Assembly (NCBI GenBank): GCA_029721435.1
Contig: CM056586.1
Coordinates: 71,963,607-72,027,606 of the forward strand
DNA: 64,000 nt
Origin: Gymnothorax reevesii
Lineage: Eukaryota > Chordata > Actinopteri > Anguilliformes > Muraenidae
Direction: 5' to 3'
Of the stretch, positions 33,701 through 45,700 are shown in pieces (position 1 is the first letter of the stretch; each line of letters opens with the position of its first letter). The notes below the pieces were generated by a model that did not search any database, was not told the DNA's origin, and saw nothing but the letters and a program-made list of their open reading frames with translations. The translations under genes and the position numbers were made by a program.

Positions 33701-36700
33701 ACCATTCCAAATTTGGTGAAGCTGCGATCATTAGTTGCCGAGTACTAACCCGGACAATATTTCCAGGGTCAAGGTCACAGCGCTAAGGTCAAATCCAGCA
33801 AAAAAAACCGACGGTGCACATGAGTTACCATAATAAAATTGGTGATGCTGCGATCATTAGTTGCCGAGTACTGGCCCGGACAAAATCATGGACGGCGACT
33901 GATGATAGACGGACACGCAGGTGACGACAATACGGCCAGAGTCGGCCGAGGGGTAAAAATGATTGAGAACTAGCTAGGACTAATTGTTGTCATAAAGGGA
34001 TGTGTCTTGGCCCATCCTCTGGCTATGCCAATGATTCAAAGTCAACGCAGAGACGCAATTACTCTTTATCTTTATATGCTTTATCTGCATATCTGCAGTT
34101 TAGGTTGTCCGGATCAATTTCAGGTTGCCTAGACAACCGGATAACTGCTTATTTTGAACACTGAAGTGTTTACGGATTCAAATGTGGCAGTGGTGGCGGA
34201 GATGAGTATGAATCCATAGTAGCCATCCAGAGAGCTACAATAAATGGCAAACGCCATGCATTTGAAAACAGGCTTATTTATGTACAGTGCTTAACAAAAC
34301 CAACTTATACCACAGTTGCCCTAATTTAACAGTGTTGCGAATTACCAAATTACCAATTTTTATGCTTCTGTAATGGTTAATCCACCAGTATGCTAAAGCT
34401 CTTTCACTGAAATGGTATTTTAATGCTTAAATATAACTAGAGCACTCGGCAACCGAGTACATGTATCCCCCGAAGGCCCCCCAGATGGTCCCAGAGTACC
34501 CAAAATCAATAGGTGTCGTGAACTTACCATAATTCATGTCCCTGCAAAATTTGAAAAGAATCGGTGCACTAATGTGGGCTGTAGAGCGTTCACAAGAAAA
34601 TCTCTGCGGATGCGGACGCGTGGCGAGGCCAAATCCATAGTATCCTCCGAACTAGTTTGAGGGATACAATTATTGTTGATATCCATCAATTTTCAAATTT
34701 ACTGTTTTAAAAAACAGCAGAAATAATGGTAAAGTATTTTTTGATTAAGAGGCCAAATAACAGTTCTTTTCTTGCATTCCTGAACATAAAAATTAGTTTT
34801 AGTGGTTGAATACAAGAATGTAAGCTGTTATCAAGGCCAAAGGAGGCCATTAGTTGTTTTTTGGTTTTTAAGTGCGAATAAGGACTATTTAGTGGTTTCA
34901 GTTCATTATTTGCCAAAAAAATAACAAAATAATTTTTGTTTTTAAACAAGTTTTTGACAAATTTATTAAATATTCGTGTTTCCTCATTTTTTATGACAGG
35001 TGGTCTAATAAATTTGTTAAGCTCTGTACATTTTGTTAAGCTTTGTACAATTCTCCTCAAGCTAATGACACATCGGCCGACCCCCTCATACAGGGGTCAG
35101 TGAAACCTTGGGCCACCCGGTCTTCTAAACATGTAAACATCCGAAAATGTGGAAAAAACAGAGACAAAAAAGAACATTTAAATGTTATAAAAACTGAACC
35201 TTAACATCCTTACAGCACATATGCAGATAATAAACAATTAAGGTAGATATTGTAACTCCAAATGCAAGTAATTTTGGGAAAGCCACCCAAGTGAACTTGG
35301 CAGTCAAAGTGACAGCTCAAGGCGCTTCTAGTGTTGAAGAGGCAGTTGGCCACAAAGGGGGTGTGTGTGTGTGTCCTTTCACAGCGGATTGGGATGACCG
35401 CTGACCGCGGTTGACAGCTTGCGGCGGTAATCTGACGAAGCGAAACTCAATCCTCACCCCCAAACCCTCTGACCCCGCCGCTGCGCTGTAAGCTGAGACG
35501 CCGCCGCTTACTTGGTAACCAGAAGCCGGTTCTTCCTCATGCTCTCTACCCCTGGCTTCTCCCGCTCCGGCTCGCCCTTCTTCCCCGTCTGTTTTTTCGA
35601 CTTCTTGTTCACTGCCTGACTGATGGTTTTGGCGCTGTGTTTCGGCAGAAGCTGTTTCAAAGGTTGGGGGGTAAAGAAGAAAAAAAGGAGATTTCTAACA
35701 CCTGTAACCTTACATGTGACACTGAAAGACTGCACCCGTTGGCCAGTCGGTCAGGAGGGTCGGCCAATAGGAAACAGCTGCTGCAGTGCTAAGAAAACAT
35801 CTCGAAACCTGCCTCATTCACACCTGCAGAGAACTGCACAGAAACTCCTGGAAGACACCAAAAGTTTATGTGAATATAACCCTACGCTGAATGTTATCCA
35901 ATGCCTGCTTTTGAGTCCTCTACATTTTGTTTGATTTTCTACAAATTATGCCAATTTATTTTTGGTAACCACATGACCAGTGAGGGCAGAGAGGTGCCAG
36001 TAAAGAGGCCCGCAATTGCTCGGGACGAGGGCCGCACCTGGTCGCTCAGGGTGCACTGTTCCGTGCAGATGTCGGTGATGAGATTGCGCGCCTGTTTGGC
36101 CATTTCATCCAGGAACATATTGCACAGGGACAGGCTGCGGTCCCCGATGTGATGTCGCTGCAGAGGAAAGCCATAAAATGCATGTTAAAAATGACACACG
36201 AGAAGGATTTTCGACAATCACATCTTCGCCTTTTCATTCAGTGCTGCGCGGTCTAAACGAGGGCCTTGAGTGAATTGCTGCAGACCTTGTAAGAACAAAG
36301 AATATTTCAATATTTCGGAGCGGAGGGGAGCAGGACCTTTGCCGCATCTGCACAATCTTTTTCTCCCACTATAAACCACAGTGGGGATTTTTCTAAGCGA
36401 GATGAAATTTTTCCTGGAAACTTTTAGAGCCTTTCCAACATAAATAAAGGTTACAGCTGTCCAAAGCTGAGCTGAGTGGACAGAGAGAGAGAGACTGCTG
36501 ACACCGAGGCTTTTGTGTTTGAATAAGGGAAATCCAAGCCTTCGAGGGCCCACTAAATCAAATCTATTCTAAGTGCTTTCAGATCACTTTTTCGTCTAAT
36601 AGACACTTTGACTTCTTGCAACCCATACAGTAATTCCTGCGTGCCACTTATTCTAGCAATGGTAGGTAAACTATTGAGAAGTGAGGGTGCCATTTGCAGG

Positions 36701-39700
36701 AGTGCAATGACAGTGAACAGTACGGTAATTTGGAGGGACAGACTCACATCTCAGTGATCGGCATAATTGAGCGGCGGACTCACGAGGGCAGGCTAATACC
36801 TCACGTATTCAATGCCACGATATGAACAGAGGAAGCTGTACTTGTGCATGTGAACCATACACCTTTAATAATTCCTGCGTTCCGGTGCTGGGCTTTGGGT
36901 GTAAGCCCAGTGGAGGGGGATCCGGCACGATTACATGGTTCTCCCCTACATCGGCCCCAATTTCCCAGCGTGAACCCTGTGAAACTTTCTCGAGGTGAAG
37001 AAGGCAGAACCATTTCCCACAGAGAGCACAGTCATCCACTTAGAGGGGAAACTTCTTTTTAAAATGTCTGATATCGCCTCCCGCTAAAGTCATGGTTTCA
37101 AACAGCTGAAGGAAACCGATGCGGCGACGGTGGATTACCTCCTCCGGGCAGAGCTCGTGGGTGCAGCTCATGAAGTGCGTGCAGAGCAGGGGAAAGGAGA
37201 TGGAGTGGCGTGACTGGGACGGCAGTTCGAGGCACTGCTGGAACATCTTCTCAAACGCTCGGCTGTAAAAGCTATCAGAGGAGAGATAGGGAGGTTAACA
37301 CCTGGCAGCGCCGTACTGTTCGACTCCCGTACTCGCTCTGAACAGACCGTCCCGTTTGGACCCAAGGGAGGGATAAACAGGAAAGCATGAATCAGTGCGC
37401 AGACATTAATGGCAAATTAGTTATTTGTGCAAACTGGATAAATGACGGCACTGAGAAGTTGTCCGAATCTACTAACGGATGCTGGGTCCTGCCAGTACAA
37501 GATTCTGTCGTGACAAAACTGATGGATATTTATGCTGTGAAGGGGCAATGGGTTGATTAAAAAATGAGAATAGCAATTTCAGAGCCAGACAAACAAGCTC
37601 CGAGCTCCGCTGAGGACGAGTGAATATCCATGTCATAACTTAATTTCAAAAATCCTTAAATTATGGCTATATTAACACACATGACACTAATGAAAGACTG
37701 AAAAAAATTAAGCATTAACACTGAACCTGAATTTCTCAAAAGCCTGGATGTAGAATTTTCTAATTTTCACAGTGACTATTCAGAATATCATAAGGAAGTC
37801 TCACAACAAATTAAGAAAAAGTTATCAGCCAGTTTTTGAGATATTCAGATTTGGAGTAAAAAGTTGATGCTGGACAGACGGACGCTGGACAACTTGGCAC
37901 TTCCGTCACAGTGGAGCTATAAACTTAACAAAATACATGAAATATGATACAATTCTGAAAACAACATTAGTCTTAGACGATTACTTCTCATTTAATGTAA
38001 ATATAATAAAACAATAATCTTTTAGCAGGGCTTCAAGAAGATATTCAGATTTTCACCAGAAGATGGAAAGATCTGAGGTCTCCACCAGCATGTCCACCAG
38101 AGAGTCGACCATTTTGGTGTGAAAGATGATGGTGTTCATCATCTTCCCCAGATCTCTGTGGTCTGCGATTCCCAGCGAGGCCTTCGAGACGCTGGTGTAA
38201 GCCTGTTTCAGGAGGAAAAATTGTAAAAGCTCATCAGAGTATGAAATGCATGAAGTCCTGCACCAGCATCCACCATTTTAAAATCCAGTTAATACAAGTG
38301 ATTGTTATTTGTAGATCTCCAAGTACTAAAAGAGTGATTGAATCCTAAAAAGAGCTTGACTTTAATTCGCCGGTTGTTAGTCTGCTTACTTTACAAAATA
38401 AGGCTTCTTTGAGCAGCCCAAACTTTTGGACTCCATTGAAACAAGTGAATTATTATCCTTCAATCTCGGACTGTCTTACCACTTAAATTTTCAATACATT
38501 TCTTGAATGGAATCTTAAACCGTTTAAATGTTGTGCAGTCATTAACAAAGTGTGTCCAAACTCTTTACTGGTATTGTACGTATTCGTATGCGTGTGAATG
38601 AATGGGCACGCACTGACTCGTCCACTGAGCTGACCCATCTTTCCTGATGCTTCCCTGACCAGCTTTCAAGCTCGGGCATTCAGAGAGGCAAGACCAACCC
38701 AGACGCTCTTCAGTGTCTCATCAGTGAAATGCTTCCAAAGAGCAGAACCCTGCTGCTGTTGCTAATTTGCCGAAGACCGCTGACTTGAATGAGTGACCTC
38801 ATCCAGAGCTGAGCTCAACCACTATGAGTGAGTAGGTCAGGGGAAAAAATAAATAAATAAAAAATACTGTCATCTGACACGGGCAACTGCTGACAGCTCA
38901 AGAGCCTAAAGGGCTAATAATTCTCGGAGGGAGCAGCACTTATCTATGGGCAGGTGCTCTCAGTCCTAATCACTCATGCTCAGATAGCACAATGCAGTAG
39001 TTCAGCCCATTTCAGCAAAGGGACGGGGGGAGCATCCGCAACCAAACTATTTTAAACGAGTCAACATTTTTCATCAATATACCATTCCGCCATGGAATCC
39101 TGTTTTCAAACCCAATAAAAGTCATGAATAGTAGCGCACACACACACAAAATTTTATGCATCTAGGTAAAGTGGTTTCAGAGAGAACTTGCCCCCACTTC
39201 TCCAGATGGATGGATGAACTGATTCACTCCACTGCAACATCCCAGCTGCACTTTGTGTCATGGAGCAGAATGACAATAATGCCGTTTAATTGGCTCCTCT
39301 CATTCTGGTCACCAATGAGAGAGAGGGGGCGGGGAGAACATTTCGGCTTGCTAACACTTACTAAAAACATCAAGATTCGTAGCATCCCTTTTACCCCCCT
39401 CCTGTCACAGACACAGTGGACTCATCCACATGACCTCAGACTGCACAGGCTCAGTCGCTTCGGCCTCGCGGCTCATTAGCACTGAGAAGGACAAGATCCT
39501 AAACGCCCCTGTCTCATTAGCAGCAGAATGTGCTAATTATGCCTGATGAGACACATCGCACCATCTGATCCCATCTCCCCCCCCCCCCAACCCCCAGCCC
39601 ATCCATTTACCAGGAGGTTCCCCAAGAACAGAAGCACCGTCACTTCGCCCGAAGCTCACCTGTAATCTGAACCAGTCCAGCCGCATTCCTCTGAAATCAA

Positions 39701-42700
39701 ACACATCCCCGTCTTCCACTGCAACGACCAATCAGAAACATTGCTCTCAGATGATGGGATTGGCTTCTCTGCTCGTCTCAGCTTGTGCTCGATATCGGAG
39801 GTAACCGCTCGCGGCATCGCTAGCTACTGACTGTGGTTCAAGTCCATGAGAAAATCATGGCGGTGGTTGTTTCAGAACATCGGGACACTGAGGTTTCAGG
39901 ATCTCCTGAACATGTTGAAATTACTCTATAAATGAATACCATTTAACCTGTGCTTTCAGCTAAAAGTGAATTTGGACATGGATCATAATGATATGCAACA
40001 ATATCTCGTTTTCTGCACGATTTCTAATAAAACAGAGGCCAGAGAAGCACTCAAGGAGTGTTGTCCAAATTACCTTGTTTGACGTTGAGAGAAGTCATGG
40101 TGTTTACAAATGAGGACATGATGATTGACTCATCCTCTGGACAGACGGACAGGTTCTGGAATAACGGCATTAGTTCAACACTGTCAGAGCCAATTAGTAT
40201 GATTCGAAGAGCATTACAGTTCAACAGTTTCAGGTATCAGAGAGCTTCACATGATAAAATACTGAGAATCTACAGCAAATAATGGCTTTAGGACTTGAAC
40301 GTGGAGAATTTACTACAGACTAGGCCTCCATCTAGTGGTGAAAGAGAGATCCTGATTATTTCTAGTCAAAGCATGAACTTATATGCAAGTTTTCTGACCC
40401 AGTCATCTGACCACATGAAAAATGATGAATAAAACAGACAGGGGACACTGGGTATCAAACAGGACCTCACCTGCACGAGCTCGTTCAGCACCACCGCATC
40501 AAACCCTGAGAGGTACTGCACGTAGTAGCGCTGCATGACTGGACCGTACTTGCGCACGTGAGCCCTCAGCTCCTCCATGTAGAAGATGAGCTCTGCAATA
40601 TGCCTGGAAAACATCACAACACAATCAGTGAAGGTCTCAGCCAATGAACTCTCGCCGTCACCCTCCCCTTGCTACCGGCATGGCCGAGCCGCCCAGCGTC
40701 ATTTTAGAGGAGTCAAAACAGCATCATTTTGGCAGTCAATATCAATACCAGTGCAACTATATGATTTTCATGAAAAAGAAATCCTTTGCAAGAGATCCAA
40801 AAATTGCACCTGAAGTACTAAGTCACAAATACGTCATCAGAATCGGAACACAGTACCACTGATGTAAAGATCAATGCAGATAACTGAAAACATGACTTCT
40901 CCTTCAAGTATTTCAAAAGATATACCGAAGCAAAAAAAGAATTCATAGGACTACACAAAGAATGGGACAGTGGCAGGTAACCAGGTCACAGAAAACAGCA
41001 GCTACATACAAACTCCGTTAAGACTTACGCCCCCCTTCTAAGTGAACCATATTACGTTACATTCAGTGACGTGTTAAGTTTGCATGTTCCCTGTGTGTAA
41101 AAGGGTTTCCTTCGGCTACTCTGGTGTCCTCTTACAGCCCAAAAAACGAGCATGCCCTGTTAATCTGAGACTTTAAACTGCCCAAAGGCATGAATGTGTG
41201 TGAGTGAGTGGTGTGAGAGCCCTGTGATGGATTGGCGAGCTGTACAGGGTGGGTTCCTGCCCGTCGCCTACAGTTGGCTGAGACGGACTCCAGCTGCCTC
41301 GCCTCCCTGAGAAGGGAAAGCAGTTCAGATAATGGATGAATGGATGGATTCAACGGCGTATCCTCAGCAGTGTGAGCGCACGAGCTCAACAGCACATTTC
41401 TTACAGAAAATGTTGACCCTTTTTTCCTCTTCACTGTTGCAGTGACAGAAGCACCTGTGTAATTCTAACCTTCAGAGATATTGTAAAGTTGCAAAAATAG
41501 ATGGAGGGACTGTGTGAAGAATCCTTTGTTTTCGGACAGAACTGGCGTGATGTAGCCGTTAATGGAACATTCTAGCATGAATCTAGCGCAAAGCCGACAG
41601 AAGCAGCTACACCTATTGATTTGCCTTTTTAAAACTGTCCAGAGACAATATGACTCAACACCCAGTTGACCAACCATCACCTCAACTGTAACTCATTTCC
41701 TAAATTATGAAGGACTACATACAAGGGCCTAATGCCAAGGCCTGAGAGAAGCGAGGAGAAAATGATGCTAACATCCATCTCAGCTTTATTACCCATCTAA
41801 TGTTCACTGTCCTCCTGTTCTGAGGATGGAGAGTTCGGGCTCCTTTACCCAGACTTTTCACTTCAAAATCTGGAGTCTTCAATTGAGGGCCTGAGGTCAA
41901 CTTTTTGAGAATGATTTTGCATGTTTTGATGTCCATTTGCCACAAGGTGTCATGACCAACCCCCGTCCTCCTCCCTCATTGTCAAAGACAGTCGCCATGG
42001 GCCCCAACCTCAGGTTTGCTCTTTCGTGATGATTTGGTTCCCGTAATGACTAGTGAAAAATCATACAGCAGGCATCAGCAGATCAGGTTCCTTCTGCGGA
42101 AGAATTCTCCGTCAAAAACCAACACTGGCACACCGCTAGCATTTAACATACAGATGGTCATCCAAAATCAGTGTGATTTATGCCTTTAGATATCTTTTAT
42201 CATCCCCATGGAAACAATAGACAGCGGTTTGCAGTGTGTAGTCAACACTAGTACCTGCCACAACAAAAACACACAATGCATTTGACAGGTATGAGGTCGC
42301 CTTCGGTTTTTCTTTCTACCATCTCAGCCCCAGTTATCTCCCACCTCAACCTCGTGTCACTGGTGCCTCGTTTCGATTTTCATTTGTGGCGGCTAAACCC
42401 GTAGCAGCCACTCCAGGACAATAACCTCCCAGGACAGATCCAACACCCTAAGAACCCTTTCAGAGGATCTGGGGTCACCCTCCAGTCAGTACAGTCGCTG
42501 CTTAGAACCACTGACAGTAGGTCACAGGTGAGGGACTGTGTCAGCGGTCAGCCTTCTCAGGAAGTAATTTTCAAACTGTGAAGAGCCTCTTACTTGTCAA
42601 TGAAGTCATCCGTGCTTTTTTTCTGGATGTTGTCTGCGTGCCTCAGAAGCCAGACGATCTCGTCCCGGGCGAAGGACAGGGCCATGAACACAAAAAGGGC

Positions 42701-45700
42701 CTGCGGACAGAACAGTATCCTCAGGAGTGACCACAGCAGTGCCCGAATACAGAGCTTAATGTTAGTCTTTAAGGATACATCCACACCAATACGTTTTCAT
42801 TTTAAAATTCATAACCTTCGCTACGTTTTTGCCTAGTGTCCACACTACTCCGGACTTTTCGAACCCCTATAATGGAGTCTTTTGAAAATGCTGCCGACAC
42901 GTTAAAGTTTTTTAACTCCAGAACTGCGTCACAGTCTAGAGGGAGATCGTTTTTGTTTAAAAAAATAAAAATAAATAAACACTTCAAAATGAAATTGTAT
43001 CAGTGTGAGCACAGCCTAAGTGCCCTGTTCCATGACTTAATCATTAAGCCTCCTTCTGGTCCTAAATATTCTTATCTGGCCATGCGGATGTGGTTTCATA
43101 ATTCTGTTGACAATTTAGGACTCCCATGAGAGTGCTAAATCAAAGCATGAGAATCAAAAGGATGCCTGAATCTAGGATATCAAGGTAACCACATAAGCTA
43201 AGGTGGGACCTCGTAAAGTCTGGTGCAAAATTTCTGGCACCTTTGCTCCAGACCAAAGGAGAAAAGGACTATCCAGACCGCTGCCAGCAGCAAGTCCAGA
43301 AGCCGCGCCCTGTCATGGCATGGGTTGGTATCAAAGGGAAGATGCTGTTCTCTGAGAGCAGCCTGAGTGCTGAGAACTACATGAGATTTAGGAGCGACAT
43401 TCAAGACAACATCCTGTCATTACATTACTGAGGCATGACTGCTTAACAAAAGGGTGCAGGTGTTGTAGCCCTGACTCGTGCCCCATAAAGAATCCATCCA
43501 TCCAACCCTTATCTACAGCTCCTCTACCTCTCCAGGGCGCACACACTCATTCACACACTCATGCACCACTCATTCACACATTCATACTAATTGGCAATTT
43601 AGAGTCTCCAATTAGTGACATGAATGTCTTTGGACTGCAGTAGGAGACCAGAGAGCCCAGAGGAACCCCACAGGTTCACGAGGAGAACGCGTGAACTCCA
43701 GAGAGGCCCCAGGCCCGATTTGAACCAACAACCCGGGACAAAATGGGACAGAAGTGAAACACGTAATCGTTTGGTGTCTCAGGCCTTTAGGGTTGTGACG
43801 AGTAATGGGAAGATTATTAAGTGGTAAATACATTACTTTCCCAAGATTTTTTATTAATTTGTTGCAAGAATCAAAATTAAAGTAAGAGTTTATTTTTTAA
43901 AAATCTATAAAATTCATGTGGTGGAACATAAAACAGTTTTCAGTGTAAATCAGATGAGAGGATTTACAAATCAGCACTTTCAGTTTTTTAAATTTACCAC
44001 ACGGTCCAAACCCTTTTCTGATGTGAGGCTGTACAAATGTACGACGCCTCATATTGAAGCAGGTTCTGGAAATACACTGACCTCACACGGTATGTGACGG
44101 AGACGATGGGTTTAAAGCACAGATGCAGTACCTTTGGGCCGAGAAGTCCCGGCTGGTCCGCAAGAACAGTCGCCAACTCTTTCAGTGCTGACCGAAGGAA
44201 CTTCCGGCGCTCTCTGTGCATGGAGCCGCTTCATGAAACAAACGCAGAGTTGAGACAGAACTGCACTGATGCGAGGTACGACAATAACCAAAAATACCCA
44301 AGGCAGTGTTTGTGGGGGCAAAGATACTTACGCGTGAGACAGAGCCGATTCTTTACATTCTCTGATGTCAGTAATGCGCTTGTTGTACCTGCAGTATAAC
44401 AGAGTTCAGATTTAGTGTCGGAGTCAAATTAACCCCCTAGGGGCGCTAAATGCAGCTATTTTTGCTCAATAACGGAATCAAAATCAAAGCTGCTGAAAGC
44501 CTATCTTGCGGCGACTTGGGAGCTCTTTTAAACAAGCTGCCTCATGAAAGGTTTTCAACAGTACAAGATAATTAAATTCATATTTAAAAAAAACTTATTT
44601 CAGCGCTCTAAGGGTTAAGGTTAAAAATTCATAGAAGACAACAAAAAAATGGAAAACTGTACAGGCCAAAAAACGTCATGAAAACCATCAGTAATAATCA
44701 AACTAAGAGCTAGAAGAGATCACCAAGTTATTCAGCTCAACTTAGCTGAAAATACTTATTGTTCTAATTTCTAACTTGTCAAACTTAAGAGAAATTTAAA
44801 ATTGTTATGATCCATGGTCGGCCGGACCAAACAAAGTGGAGACCAAGCAAATTATAATACAAAAATAGAATAGCGTAAATATGAGAAAAGTCATCCATTC
44901 AACCAGGCTAAGAGAAAGAAGAAAGAAAAAGGACCCAGTGGCAACAAGAGGGCTAAAACAGCTCAGCAGGAAATAGTGGCCTCCTGCTTCCAACCACCAG
45001 CCATATTTTTATAGGGCTGGCTTCCAATTAACCAATTAAGCTGGTTAATCTGTTGGCCAATCACGGTCCTACATGGAAAAAGAGAAAAAACACACGACCG
45101 CAGAGACCAAAGACATGGAGAATACCCCAAGATCTTAACAAAATCAATGATTTGTTGTCATTTGGCATGAAAATGTTTTATGATTAACCCTTGAAGCGCT
45201 GAAATAAACTTTACAAAAATATAAATTTGATAATCTTGTGCTGTTAAACCTATTATGTAAACCTATACATGATATTAAAATCAAAGCTGTTGAAAACCTA
45301 TCATACTTTGTACATCATTGAGTAACAATAGCTGCATTTAGCGTTCTAAGGGTTGATCTGCTGCATTTGTAGATACGCCGTTTCATCAGTTACAAAAGCC
45401 GTACCCCCTGATGTTGACGAACAGGTCCTCGGCAGCCTTGTGCATGTGGAAGACCTCGTCTCTGAAGAGGCACAGGCAAGTGCTGCTCTGTAGGGCCAGC
45501 TTCCACAGGCTGAGGGCTGCTGGGTCACTGTTCAGAGTCGCGTGGCACAGGATAAACCCAACTGTGTAGTGACATGGGACTTCAGTCATAAAGTGCATCC
45601 GTTTAAATTAATTTCAACAAATAAGTGATTCGCTTGTGCGTCACACTTCAAGTTTTCAGCCTTGAATGTGCTGCACTTCCGTTGCTCAGGCAAAGTCAGT

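Larger units (their letters stand above)
27122..35511 (-). other. nckap1 intron 19
   Basis: 8.4 kb, the second longest intron in the window. Holds a piggyBac-like pseudogene (28190-29690), a Tc1 element (30817-32427), an element with a minisatellite (32594-34032) and unclassified repeat sequence around 29980-30440 and 34430-34680, where similar phrases with TGAATCCATAGTAGCC occur. No nckap1 exon is missing here: exons 19 and 20 join in phase. Confidence 0.75.

Noticed and set aside
33311..33900. CRISPR array or regulatory tandem repeat of a bacterial type
   Set aside because: The unit is ~144 bp with no repeat/spacer pattern, in clear vertebrate intron sequence.
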